A stretch of DNA of 64,000 bases from Saccoglossus kowalevskii (taxonomy: Eukaryota; Hemichordata; Enteropneusta; Harrimaniidae). The notes under the pieces are model-generated. The model saw only the letters and a program-made list of their open reading frames with translations. It did no database searches and was not told the DNA's origin. Where the stretch lies: assembly GCF_000003605.2 (NCBI RefSeq), contig NW_003116452.1, positions 439,595-503,594 on the forward strand, read 5' to 3'. Each line of letters opens with the position of its first letter. The first letter of the stretch is position 1. A program made the translations under genes and the position numbers. Positions 24,520-37,479 of this stretch are shown piece after piece.

Positions 24520-24995
24520 CTACACCATGTGATCCGACACCCTGTGTGTATATTAACTGCTCTATCCTAATCATTGCTTCGTGTTGCATCTCGTTGTGTG
24601 CGAGTTATATGAATTACTGCGTCCTTAATTTTTCTAAGTGTACTACTTTGTGACTATGAAGAACAAGCTTCCAGCGACTACAACATCACCTGTCGACGGA
24701 TGACAATAGCTTACTAACCGTGTGCCAATACTGAGGTGCATGGTGTGTTTTGCAGTCTTTGTTAACAGCTCAAAATAGAAACGCCGAAATTGCATCCATG
24801 CTAGCGTCTTAAATTCCACGAAAGCTTTTTTTGTCCTTCACTTATCTTTTTCATGTTTGGGTGAATGGATGAAGTAGTTCTACATTGGTGATTATCATTC
24901 CCGTCTTCGTCAGCATATATGCAGCCAAACATACAACGAACTACCCGATCCACAGTACTCCGAGACTTTAGCAAACATTTACCTTAGCGGGTCAG

Positions 24996-25101
24996 GTAAG
25001 AACATTGTTTACTATGACATGTTCAATAACTGTATATGTTACGCATGAAGGTGTAGTACGTAAAAAAAACGCTAAATTGATAATCTGTTTCTAATTACCA
25101 G
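24996..25101 (+). other. Probable 5'UTR intron of the receptor gene, 106 bp
   Basis: The donor CAG|GTAAGA at 24993-25001 matches the metazoan consensus almost perfectly. The acceptor TTTCTAATTACCAG|G ends at 25101, and CTAAT lies at a suitable branch-point distance. Removal joins a leader exon ending GCGGGTCAG to the 56-nt leader just before the receptor ATG. This is inferred from splice signals only. Confidence 0.5.
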
Positions 25102-25122
25102 GGTCATAGTAGAGCTAGGTAG

Positions 25123-25158
25123 ATGATCACAGCACCTGGATCAGATGAATCGCCATAA
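25123..25158 (+). promoter_or_regulatory. Upstream ORF ending in a TAATG overlap with the receptor start
   Basis: ATG at 25123 opens an 11-codon frame (MITAPGSDESP) whose TAA at 25156-25158 shares its last A with the receptor ATG at 25158-25160. A second upstream ATG at 25145 opens a 12-codon frame that overlaps the receptor start and ends at 25183. Both uORF starts have weak context (T and C at -3), while the receptor ATG has A at -3. That fits leaky scanning plus possible termination-reinitiation. Confidence 0.55.
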
Positions 25159-26249
25159 TGCAGTGGAACATAAGCTTCCGTGAGTTTGACGTAATCGATA
25201 ACACGACGTTTGACAATGAGGGCTCAGGAGCCTTTCCACCGTGGATGTTCACGCTGTTTATGCCTGCTTTCTACGGAGTTGTCTGCATCAGTGGAATCGT
25301 TGGTAACGGCGTCGTTATATACGTACTTGTGAAGTACAAAATTATGCATACTGTACCGGGCGCTTATATATTGAACCTGGCCTCGACTGATTTCTTGTTT
25401 CTGCTTGGATTACCTTTCCTTGGTTACTTTAATATTACAAGGAAGTGGGTGTTCGGTGACAGTCTGTGTCGACTGATTATGGGTATAGATGGCATGAACA
25501 TGTTGACGGGCATCTTCACCTTGACTGCGATGAGTGTTGATCGATACTTGGCAATAGTCCATCCAGTGTGGTCCAAGACTCATAGAACAGTGACAAAGGC
25601 AAGATTCATCTGCTTATTAACATGGACGTTGTCGGCGATTATAACGATTCCTCTTTGGCTGTATGCAAAAACGCAGTCGTTTTTTGGAGTGACGGTTTGC
25701 AATATCATCTGTCCGAATCTTTCCAAACGTATATTTATCATTTGCTCGTTTTGTCTCGGTTTTGCATTGCCTCTCATGGTCGTGTTGGTCGCATACACCA
25801 ATATTATCCATTTTTTGAAAATTGGAAATAGGCGTAACCGTCGCCAGTTTAAATTAGGTAGAGTAGGTGTGATGATTCTTCTAGCAATTCTTCTATTCGT
25901 GTTATGCTGGCTACCTTTCTGGGTATCACAACTGATGGTTGTAGCAACACATGGTCATGTATCGAGACCGAGAGCGCTTAAGATTGCATATTTTTGCAGT
26001 CCCTTCTTAAGTTACACCAACAGTTGCCTTAACCCTATCGTTTACACGTATGTAAGAAGTGACTTTCGTCGCAGCGTTGCAAAATTGTTTGGACAAGATC
26101 AGAGAAAACCCCCTAAACTTGAAATAAATGGGAGAAGCGTCAATGGTAGCACAAGTAATATGAATATGCAGCTATCCAAATTTACAACAGACAAGCCTTC
26201 TGTGACAGTAACGGTTTTTAATCAAGATCCTCACATTGACCGGTTGTAA
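25158..26249 (+). CDS. Somatostatin/allatostatin-C/opioid-type peptide GPCR, 363 aa
   Basis: Rhodopsin-class seven-helix receptor for a neuropeptide, expected at the plasma membrane and coupled to Gi/o. The N-terminus carries N-glycosylation sites at N4 and N15. Helices lie at about 35-58 (N50 = 1.50), 69-92 (D78 = 2.50), 104-131, 148-168 (W156), 192-215 (P205, Y213), 236-262 (CWLPF, P253) and 274-298 (NPIVY, 292-296). C104 in helix 3 can pair with C181 or C185 in loop 2. D111 (3.32), which in somatostatin and opioid receptors contacts a basic ligand residue, is present. M115 (3.36) is as in SSTR1/4. DRYLAIVHP (128-136) and YTNSCLNP (286-293) closely resemble the somatostatin-receptor signatures DRYxAVVHP and YANSCANP. 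The tail has no palmitoylatable Cys and ends IDRL, a possible class III PDZ ligand. The CDS is in one exon; the start is the first in-frame ATG after the predicted intron, with A at -3. I cannot choose between somatostatin, allatostatin-C and opioid-like orthology without a tree. Confidence 0.95.
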   Translation: MQWNISFREFDVIDNTTFDNEGSGAFPPWMFTLFMPAFYGVVCISGIVGNGVVIYVLVKYKIMHTVPGAYILNLASTDFLFLLGLPFLGYFNITRKWVFGDSLCRLIMGIDGMNMLTGIFTLTAMSVDRYLAIVHPVWSKTHRTVTKARFICLLTWTLSAIITIPLWLYAKTQSFFGVTVCNIICPNLSKRIFIICSFCLGFALPLMVVLVAYTNIIHFLKIGNRRNRRQFKLGRVGVMILLAILLFVLCWLPFWVSQLMVVATHGHVSRPRALKIAYFCSPFLSYTNSCLNPIVYTYVRSDFRRSVAKLFGQDQRKPPKLEINGRSVNGSTSNMNMQLSKFTTDKPSVTVTVFNQDPHIDRL

Positions 26250-26682
26250 TAAGTCGTTTCTAGACACGTTATGAACATGGTTTAATGTTATTTACATTAC
26301 ATTACAACTGAGGTATGTAACTAGGAATTGTTGCGGTAACAACACGTATTGCCTGCAAGGAAACACTTGAATTATACTACAGCAGCACGCAGTGATGTTT
26401 ACCATCGCATATTGGTTACACGTGTCACGCCTGCTGAATGAAACGTGATCGCTCATGTCAGAAACACCTGCAGCGCCAGTAATGAACGATATGCACGTCA
26501 TTGTCACATGTGGACGACTTTCATCGATGTTGTTGCTATTCCATCTATGATGTCATGTATTATTCTAGTTTTGAATAATATAATATTGCATGCAGCTACT
26601 CAATTATGTATATCCAAAGACGTGATTACGTATTCGGTATCACGTCAAATTACATCTTTCGATGCAGATAAAGTACGATTCG

Positions 26683-26688
26683 AATAAA
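26683..26688 (+). terminator. Candidate poly(A) signal of the receptor gene
   Basis: AATAAA 434 bp after the receptor stop codon, followed by ACAAAAACAC. It is the first canonical hexamer on the plus strand that I noticed after the CDS, which would give a 3'UTR of about 450 nt. Confidence 0.45.
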
Positions 26689-26689
26689 A

Positions 26690-29600
26690 CAAAAACACTT
26701 TGATAAAATAGGTGAAATACAACTCAAATGAGGTAGAAAGATTAGAATTAAAACGCATAAATCTCCGCAATTTTAAATATGTGCCAACACAAAGCAACGG
26801 TATGTTTATTCGCGCAGTATTTTTGTGACAGTATTATAGCATTTTCAGATCTTCTGAGCTGCCTTGGGAATTGTTATTAATCGGATTGTGTATCGTTCTG
26901 CGTAGCCTGTTTTATCACGCAATATATTCATTTCTCTGCGATGGATATTATTCTCTGCCTTTAGTTTTTAATAATAAATGTAAAATGTGCTTTTTTAAGT
27001 CAGGTCAGTGAACAATTCAGCTTATGGTGCATATGCAATATGTGAATACGTAAACAGGTTAGCAGTTAAAAGGTGCGAGATAAACGAATCTATTAAACCA
27101 CTTGTTATTATAACACAGTGTTATTGAAAAACGTTCCGTCGTTATTAAAATCAGTTTTCATCAAGTATTGATTGATACGTATATCAAATATATGCGATTA
27201 TTTTTGTGTTTTTATTTTACAATGACTACACTGTGTGCATGACATCCTAATAAACTGAGTGGGATGATTTACTGATTTAAAATTAATTGACGCATCATGA
27301 TATTTGAACGTATTGTAAATTTACGCTTTGTATTACTTTTTTTGATGAATAAACACGTATTAATTATACCTAAATATACATAGAGTGGCAGTGAGATACA
27401 ATAAATACTGCGAAGGATTACTGGTAATATGCCCAGGAAAGCAACAGTCCCCGCGGAGTATATAATGTGTCGATGTTATCTTTGTGATTGGCCTTCATGG
27501 AAGAGATCAACTTGCTTAAGGACAAGGCTGGAACAAGTCATGCTGCAAAAGACAGCAAGTGGTAATTGGACTGTGTCTATTTGTAATGTAACTAGGCTGA
27601 TAATGTTGTTTATTAAACAAAACAGTCACCCAATGATTTACGTTACTCAGTGGACGTTCATTAAAAACGACAGTGAATATATAAACCCGCAACACGGGGT
27701 TTTAATTCATCACATACACAAGATCTGAAGTTAACATGCGTATTCACACACCCCTTCTAGAAGTACTAAAGAAACTAAATATTAGCACCAATCTATTTTT
27801 CATTGTAACCGAAAGATATAATAACATGTGCTAAATAGACTAACATACATAGACAACTCCGATTATTGTTTATGTTATAAACAAACACAATACGTGAAAA
27901 AATACTACATGTAATATTAATTTTTAAAGGATTTGGCAAGATGAAATTGACACATTTTATTTTTATTTTCTGAAAAACATTTATTTGTTATTCCTTTCTT
28001 GTTTGTTGTTCGCTTTCAATTTATTGTATCTTTTTTTTTTTGTCAGATCACGTTATTAGAATTAGTAATAATAATGTGAATCTATAATATTGTGTTGCTA
28101 GGATACGAGTCACACTATCGATTGTTGAATCGTCTTATACTTTAGTCGATCTTTTGATATTTCTTAGACAGGGGAGGCCATAAGGGAGATCCACCAATAG
28201 TTTCCGAAGAATACGTTGGGAAATGATGTATCGCTTATTTACTATACAATTCGTTGGGTTTTATTGTACTTTATAATTCACCATAACAGTGTCGTTTTGA
28301 TCAATACATGTCGACGTGATCGTCGATAAATGACAATATTGACTGACAAAGTTGATACTGGCTTGCGAGTTTGTGTTATTGACTTCCTGTATCATAATAT
28401 CCGGGACATGTAATGAACAGATTATACTGTGTCTAAACCCAGAGGCTAAATGCAATTTGAATTGTTATTCTTTCCCTGAAAGTCTCGTTTGAAGGGTACC
28501 GATGAGGTGGCATTTGTATGTCTACAAGATGAGATGGATTAAGTCCATAAAAAGCCTGACGTTCCGTTCACAGTGATTTGTATTACAAACTGTCTAATTG
28601 GCGTTATTCGGGATAACAATAGGGACACATGACCTTTGGGTTATGTATGACATGTACTGACTTAATCATTTCAGCAAAAGAAAAGGAGTGCACGGTAATA
28701 TCTGACATAGAACAAAGATTCTGCGTCGAGTTAGTGTTGCGTAAAGTAATTAATAACATTTCCTCCCCGGTCCCGATAACGCCCGACCGCAAGTGTTCGT
28801 ATCAATTACAATAATTTCCACTGTATTGGCTATTTTCTAGTCTTGTCGTTCCAGTGTAAAATTTAGAAGTCGTCGTGACAATATATAGTTGTTTCTGACT
28901 AGTAAAGATTAACATTGATCGATGTATTTCATCCTGTGATTTAAAATTAGAATTCCAGACACTATTAAGATGTATAGTATGATTGACGAGGTGATTTAAA
29001 TTACACTCCGCAAATTATAATATGGTTTCTTTAAAGACCGTGAAAAGCCGTTGTACCAAATAACAACGCCGTCATACCAGGAACGATGTGTCGTTGGAGA
29101 CAATCGTAGGTATGTTTTTTTTTTTATACATTAGGGTTTAGTTTTGTATGGTTTGTCATCAGTGGTGCCTTTATCTTTTTTTTCAATTGATTAACATAAC
29201 ATCAATTGTTGCCTAGGACGCTCAATACATCAACACATATCGAATGGTATATAGCAATGCACAATGGTTTGGCGTCGATGATGCGAAAACAATGTGTAAT
29301 CTCCACTGAGCAATGGACCAAATAAATGGCATTGATAAAAGAGTTTTCGAATAAAATATTTCCTGCACTGTCATGCAACATAATGATTCATTGTCGTCAC
29401 GTATTTCCACTTCTTTATTCAAAGCTTTCTAGCTATAGCTTTGTTTACATGACAGGGTGATTATGTATAATACATGTAAATTGAGATCACTAATTAATGG
29501 CATATTCTCATTTAAGTTGGAAAATTCAAAATTGTTATAAAGTGTAAAAAAAATATCAATGAATTCGTGCTTGCCACAACTCATAACCGTAAGGACAAAT

Positions 29601-32600
29601 AACCATTCAATGTTGCTATCAAAAATTTTATGTTTTAAAAAGTGTTATTTTTGTGTCAGGAAGAGCATTCCCTTCTTGTCAGTCGGTCAAATACGAACTG
29701 CATACAAGTGAATCAAGTGTGTCCTCAAGTATGGTTTATTTGCAATCTACCTCCATAAACGCTGACAAAAAATCCTGTAACCCAATCACATATTAACTTA
29801 ATAAATAGCGTCTTTTTCGTAATGCACAGTTATAATATTGGCAATACACAAATAATAGTGTGGCCTTTCAGTTTGTATCGTAATGTCGTACCATTTGACA
29901 TAGAAACTCAATGTGTAAATCTGTAAATTTCCTTCATCCCAATCTGCATACATTCATGTACGATTTCATGTACGTAAATTTCACCCCAGAATCAGAGTTT
30001 TTTTTTTTCCGATACATTTTCCCATTCCCACTTGATATAACACACTTAAGTACCAACCCATTACAACGAATTTGCGTTTGTCTCGTCCTCGAAGACACAA
30101 TCAATTTCACAAACCAGGCATACATATCCGTCGATTAAATAAGTTAACATACTTAAATTGTTTTAATGTTACGCTATCATGTTTACTATTTGCATATATA
30201 GAGAATTTCAAATTGCCATGGTTGTTCAACCATATCTCGATTTTAGGTCATTAACAGTCTATTTATTATTGAATCTTTCTGGATATCTAAAGCAAGTAAC
30301 AAATACGCGTTAGCTATCACCATGGCGACGGTGTATGAGCATTTGAAACAGATATATACTGCAATTTACAAAATGCATCGCAAGTTGGTTTTCTTATACG
30401 TCTGCTTTCACTGAAACCCCCGCCTGCCACTTCGATAGTTTCACCGACGTTATTGGAATTGACTGAGTAATAACCCCGTATATTAGCATGTATTGTAACG
30501 ACTATCGGAGGATTGAACGCAACGAAAAGATGTTTTTAATATTCTGTGTATGATTCACCATGATCCCTTATTACTCATCATTAAATAACGATTCTAGTGT
30601 AAAATAATTGTATTACAAATAATAGTTGTAAATGCAAATACATATCCTTTTAAAATCTCTAAACGCTTGCACATTGTATAATTTTTTTTTTCGATCGATA
30701 ACATTATATATGCTGGAATTAAACTATAGTATATGATGTTGATCGAAATAGTTCAAGCAATTCTAGCATGTGTCTATTAACAGAATCCAAAAAATATTTT
30801 TTTAGATTTTCATATCACAATATATGATACACTTTTTTAACTATTTAATGTGACTTTGTGTAATAATTATTAGGTGCGAATATTTTAAAAACACTTTTGC
30901 AGTAGTTCATGGTCAATTTGAGTTTTCAAACACAAGTTTCTTATTTTATTTGTGTGTACATCTGTATTTTAGTTTATTTGGTGTAGATATTTAACATATT
31001 TGTTCGATAAAGTATGATTGCTATCAAAGTAAGTTATATAGAATCAATGATAGGCAGTAAAGGATTGACATCGAAAACAATCCACTCAGTTCAGTTCGTG
31101 GTTTACCTTTCATGCGTTACCATGCGTGATTTAAAAAAAAAACATTGATTATGAGCGACCTCGTCACCTGGCAACGATTCATTGACGTTCGTTTCCAGCT
31201 AATTTTCTGTTGTTCGACTTTGTCCATAGAATTATAAGACATATTCAACTGGTAGTTAATAATAACTACCATAACCTTAGTATTGCCGCGTTTTTGAGTG
31301 TCATCACTCTTTATTAATCCATTAGTATATGTGATGTCATTTCATTTCCAAAAGCTTATACTGGTTAGAATACGTTTTGGCATTACATGACATTTGCAAT
31401 GGCGTATGCAACAATGAAAGCATGTATGTCAAGGTGAACAACTCAAACATGGGTATACTGCTTCTATGTATCTTGTTTCGTATTTCAATTATTTTGTTGA
31501 GACCCGGGGAAAATATCGATAAGGCTTGACGTTAATGGATTATATGCAAAAAACTGTCAGCTACACATTTGAGTAGCTTTTATCCTAACTGTCAATCGTA
31601 GTCTATATTATACAAGTACTGACCATGCCGTTCAAAGAGATGAAACGTTGATAGATTCATTTAAATTGTAAAAGTCATGGTGAGTCAAATTTATGTGTGA
31701 TGTCTGCATTCCAAAGAACATAATAATACAACACTTACTAATCCATTGATCACACTAAATTATAAAATTCAGAAAATAAGTTGCATTTATAATTCAAATA
31801 TCCATATTTCGATAATATGGTGGATACTGTAAACTCGAATGATTACGCTGGATCTATATGTCAAGCAATTATAAGTGTTTTGGGAATTGGATGAGATGAA
31901 ACTAGTTAGTTATCGCTTTGTATTTGTCCTTGACACATATCAATGAGGTCCAAATATTTGCTGGTATTGCAATGTTTTACCTTTTTTAATCCGAGCGGTC
32001 CAATTCAATAAAATCGGATCCACTTCGTCTAATTGATATATATATATATATATATATACCAAGGTAGAATGGTGTCATTTGGCTTATCTTAATAAAACTT
32101 AGTGAGGCAATATGTGGGCATACATTATACATATATATTGGGCTATTTCATCATATAGATAATATATTTTATTACCATTTTATTTTATTATTACCATGCA
32201 AATAAATCCCGAATACACGAAATACTAGACGCCATGGCGTGAAATGAGACCTAACGTAAAGTTGTGTATGATTATTTTTAGAACGATATTGCTTTAATGG
32301 AAAGGGCAAAAGCAAGAGAAGCAATTAAAACCGATAGATAACTCATTTTAGCTGCATTTGCCAGATCCAAACTGAGGCTCTAACGCGAAGCATCATTCAC
32401 TTTAAATCAGGTCTCTCGAAGCAGCTATAACGAGCGAATTGTATAGTACAATGCCGGAGAAATACAATGAATGTATTTACTATATTTCTCAAAAGATATA
32501 TATATATAAATGTATTTCGGGCTGTCAGCATTGAAGACAGTATAGGTTGAACAAATTTGCCAAATTATATTATATAACAAATGGCATGGTGAATAATTAT

Positions 32601-33339
32601 GTGACAAATAAATCATATACCCGCTGGTATTTATTGTAAACGTCGTGAATGCCCAAGTAATAATCACTATTCCACCACAATGCCGTTGGGGCTTCGCATT
32701 TTTCAAGAGATTACCGTCACGTTAGCCGAGTGATTTGACAAATTAGATGCTATATATTATGATGCTTTAATGAATATATCCCCTAAACGTGAAATATACC
32801 TGTGTTACTCACATGCTCGTTGTAGCACGTTCCGCAATTGAAGTATGATTACAATATATTGCGAGTTGTCATGCAAATTTTTATATGATCAGCCAGATTG
32901 CAATCAGTGAAATAATGAACGCATGGTATCTAATAACACTTTTTAGTGCATCCAGTTTTCTATGCTCATACATTGTTATACTCAGCCTGTGTAGCTTCAA
33001 TATACATTTCGATAGTAAGATGTACTTTTAGTTAATTACCAGCCGCATAAAGATCAGTGGATTATGCATACACAGGCCAGATTACTCTGGCATGTTACTG
33101 GTAATTGGGTAAATGTCGAGAGAGTCGCGATGCCTGGATAATCCCATTTTAATTATAATTGCATTGCAGTAGTATTCATGGGAGAGCAAATCATCATACT
33201 CGCGTTGAAATACACACAGACTAGATCAATATTTATATTTTCCAATGCTGAAAATAATATGCTATCATCACACACTCCCATTGGTTTCAGCATAAACAGC
33301 ACATGCAGTATGTGTTGGTGAAGATGCTGCAAAACAAGC
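26690..33339. other. Intergenic DNA downstream of the receptor
   Basis: No gene recognised in 6.6 kb. A perfect RFX X-box consensus (GTCACCTGGCAAC) is at 31163-31175. A short plus-strand frame near 27506-27570 (MEEINLLKDKAG...) ending at a GTAATT donor-like site is the most exon-like patch but is unsupported by partners. Frames of 60-99 codons at 27429, 28261, 28604, 29222, 29911 and 30072 show no domain. Confidence 0.45.
32036..32058. repeat. Short (TA)n microsatellite
   Basis: About 23 bp of uninterrupted TA dinucleotides. Confidence 0.9.
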
Positions 33340-34180
33340 CTACATGTTCATTCAAACTTGGTACATAGATTATACATGTTAGGATACATGTCCATGATGA
33401 TTTATTTCACGATTGGTTCAAAGATGGCCAACTGGTAGCCATCTTGTTTTTTTGAAAATGTCGTATTTTGGACATGCTTTGTCAGTTTTCATTCAAATTT
33501 AGTACATAGATCATACATGTTAGGATACATGTCCCCGACCGTCCGCGAGTTCCTGAGTTTGTCTGTCCGACCGTCTGTGTGTCCGTCTGTCCGTGTGTCA
33601 GTCTATCCAAAGTCATATTTCAGAATCCTGTGGGCCGATTCCGTTCATTCTTTGCATGTGCCAAGTACTTATGTTGGACATATGCACATGCAGTGGTTTA
33701 GCGATTCAATTCAAAATGACCGACTGGCAGCCATCTGTTTTTTGAAAATGTTGTATTTTGGACATGCTTTGTCAGTTGTCATTCAAACTTGGTACATAGA
33801 TTATACATGTTAGGATATATGTCCATGACGATTTATTTTGCAATTGGATCAAAGATGGTCGACTGGCAGGTATCTTGTTTTTGTTTTTTTATGCAGTATC
33901 TTGGACGTGCTCTGTCAGTTTTCATTCAAATTGGGCACATACATGTACTTTATACATGTTAAGATGCATGTCCATGACAATTCGTTTCAAAATCTGGTCA
34001 CGGATGGCCGATTGACAGCCATCTGACTTTTTGGCCTTACTACTATATTTCCACAATTTATGTACCATTTTCATTCGTATTTGGCACATACATCATACAT
34101 ATCAGTGTGTTTCATAATCAGATCAAAGATGGCTGAATAACAACTGTTTTTATTTTGGCCATATTACTATGACACGAAAC
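33340..34180 (+). repeat. Diverged tandem repeat, period about 141-150 bp, 5-6 units
   Basis: The marker TTCATTCAAA..TGGTACATA followed by ATACATGTTAGGATACATGT recurs with GTACATAG/GCACATAC starts at 33361, 33502, 33792, 33934 and 34084. A more diverged unit near 33645 fills the double-length step. Each unit carries AAAGATGGCC..CTGG.AGCCATCTTG, a short inverted repeat around GATGGC/GCCATC, then TTTTTTGAAAATG and TATTTTGGACATGCTTTGTC. A GTCCGTCTGTCCG simple tract is embedded at 33560-33605. There is no conserved frame. This is a satellite-like family and probably occurs elsewhere in the genome. Confidence 0.8.
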
Positions 34181-37100
34181 ACGTGTTTTGATGTAAATAA
34201 ACAATCTGTTGTATACGCCACTTTGAACTCAAGTTTCAAGGACATGCTCGCGACAACCCCTCCGCTTTAATATGACGAGCACAAAGAGAACTTAACGGCG
34301 ACTGTGTCATTTTCAATGACTTGTTATTATTATTTCTTGCTAATGGTAATGGTAATGGTGGTTGATAACTTGATATATTCTTTTGATGAAATTGAATTTT
34401 CGAGGATCAATTGATTTTGGTAGCGATGTTGATTCGGTTTCTATGGAAACAACATTTGCAAGAATTAGTTTCTAACGAATTCTGAGGAAATTGTCAGGTA
34501 AACACATGAATCAGTTGTAATTTTGTCATGGGAACACAAATGACCTAAATGTCTTAAAGGGCTGTAAAACAATCAATTAGACTTTAGCAGGTGTCTTCAT
34601 CCAGTTACTATGGTGATGCATCACAATTGGCAGATGTGATCGTTGTCTGATTCTTTGTGTGAATAAAATATTCAAGACTAAGTTGTTTTTTCTTTAAAAA
34701 AAGAAATAACATTAGAATAATATATGAAGTAGCCGATTCATATTACAAACTTCCCAATATAAAATATTGTATCTAAGCTGCGTCACTTTTATCTGGTTGG
34801 AAAGTCACTGGTTTTTCGTTATTCAGTGTTGCGCCTGGAAAACTGTAGCCTCCATCACATGTTGACATTATAGAGTTCATTATTTTCTCGGGGTAGAATG
34901 ACTTTAATACCCGAGACAAAACAAGCATTAATTGGAAGAAAAGAAAGTTGACAGCAGAATTTTACGCCAATTCTAAGCATCAGGTAACCGTAAAATCAAG
35001 GCTCCTTAAGTTTTTATCCGATAGCAAGTACATTTTGACCGGTTGTTTTGTACGCAACCTAGCTGAACATTATTTATTTATTCATTTACTTATTTATTTA
35101 TTCATTCATTCGTTAATTTATTAATTATATCACGACCTCTCTCTTTGGGGCATTGTAACTGTATAAATAAATGTTGACTTCAATGAGAATACAAAAAACT
35201 ATTAATATCGATGTAGCTGTAACAATGGACATGAACACAATTGACAAGTTATTGACTCCGAACTATAGCTTTTCTGCGTTGACACTCATTGTAAATTGCA
35301 CAATACGCGTTACAGACTAGTTTACGGTTAGTTATAAAAGTGAATGTATACACATATGGAGCATATTGCTTTAAAAGTAACAGGTTTTCATGTTATATTG
35401 TTCATGTGGATCGTATTTTGTACTGCTGAATAAAAATGAGATGTTATTATTCATTCATATGTATGTCTCTAAATAGATGGATTTAGTGGTGTTCGTCAAA
35501 TATTCATAACCATTGAATTATGTAAGAAACATTCAGGCGCGCACGACACTGTTAGTCACCTAACTCATACAATATACAACGAAACACCATAGTATTATGT
35601 ACGCTGAATACAACTTGATTAGCTTGGGAATTGATAATACTCACAAGAATGTGTATTTTTCAGTGGCTGCCAATAATTCCAAAGTTTAGGAATGTTTTTT
35701 TCTTCATCAAATAATTCTTAAGAGTTTATTGGTAGACACATCTAGATGTGGTTGGGGTGGGTCGATTCGCTTAGTTGGCTTCTACTCGACGGTAAAGATA
35801 TACATTATGCATACTTGTTATGCTACTGGAATTCCTAGTTAGTGTCATGTTGGAGCGTATTTTTCCGTCGCAGTGCGCAAAACATAAATTACAGAATTAT
35901 TGACATAATAAATAGCAGAATGATTAATACTTCATAAAACACATAACCCGAGTGTGTGTTTTTTTTTCAACATAAATCATCATCATCAATTATTATTAAA
36001 ATATACTCGAAGTCATCTATTTTAAGCTAGTACAAAATACGATAACACGCATTGATAACTAATTATATTCTGGGTTAAAGAACACGTTATTCACCTCTTA
36101 GATTGGAATGTTTGAATACACAAATGACTAGATGACGCCATTAACCTGTGTGCCTTGGAGAAATGCGACCAAGAAAGTACATACATAGATTGTGTTGTAA
36201 GCAGCTAATTGAACACAAAATGATTGAACATCTAAATGTAAAACAACGTCATATCCAATTACAGTCACATTTACATCAAACTGTCTGGGTTGATAAAATA
36301 TGATATAAAACATTTAGATTGATTGAATCGTACAGCAATGAAGTCGACTTACTTATTGCTGTGTCTCCTTGGTAATTACAAAAAACTCGAAGATATGTGT
36401 ACATTATAAGTGGAACATATTGTAATATCACTAAACGAAACTTGATTTAAATCATGCAACATTATCTTAGAGCAAGTGTAAACAATGAAATACACTCATA
36501 GTTATTAGCGGTGTTCCTTCAATTGCTACATATCCTACCCGGCGATCACATGATGTTGTAGAGAACTTTGCCGCACGTGTGCGTTATTATTATAGACCAA
36601 TTAACAATAATTGTATGCATTTTACAGTCATTGAGAACTTGGTTCAATATATAGTTGTACCACAAATAAAAAGTTAATTAAGTATGTTAATTTATTTCGA
36701 TATTATCTGTGCATTACATCCGTGCAATAACAACTTCATATATACATTCAAACTCGTGTACGAAGGACTAATAACACATTTGTCCAGACAAACCTGTAAT
36801 GTGTTTATTTCGCAATTAAAATAGTCTCAATAAAGGGCAATGATATTGGCAGTTATGTAAAATTTGCATTGAAATTGAATCAAGACATTTATCCGATTAT
36901 TCAAAACTGAATTTGTTTAAATAGATTTGGTAAATTAGGCGCATTGAGGATGCAGATCTAACTAGCATATGTGAGAAAATAATGTTGTTATTATGCACAT
37001 CGCATGTACATCATTATTTTATAGTTTATGCCATGTGCACGAGAACTGACAAACGAATGACCGTTCTATTTAGCTTACAAAAGACATACACACGTGAATT

Positions 37101-37379
37101 TGGTGAAATATTACATATGCTTCATATCTCACTAACACACGATTATACCATAATATTATTAGTGACTATTATATATCTGTCACGTAACGCCATAAGTCAC
37201 AGCGGCATTGCACTGAGTATTTTCATCCTACCATATTAGAAAACGGTAATTCCAAATATTGAACGATTACGCGCGTAACCGTCCACTAATAATAAAAAGA
37301 AAACATTGCTGCAGCCAGGGTTTGACATCACACAAAGACGTTCGCTAAATATGTTCTAAACGTTTTGGATTTCGGCACT
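34181..37379. other. Intergenic stretch
   Basis: No gene or element recognised. Minor simple-sequence patches occur: TTATTTATTCATT words at 35071-35120 and GGTAATGGTAATGGTGG near 34344. Confidence 0.5.
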
Positions 37380-37479
37380 CCTATGATGTATTCCTGGGAG
37401 GAAAAGGGGCAAAGCATGCACGAAGACAGTACAGTGCGAGTATCGACCGACGCGCAGCGGAGGTCAATTGATCGCGAAC

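Noticed and set aside
33340-34180. CRISPR-like array
   Set aside because: Units are ~145 bp, diverged throughout and without unique spacers between identical short repeats; this is an animal-type tandem repeat.
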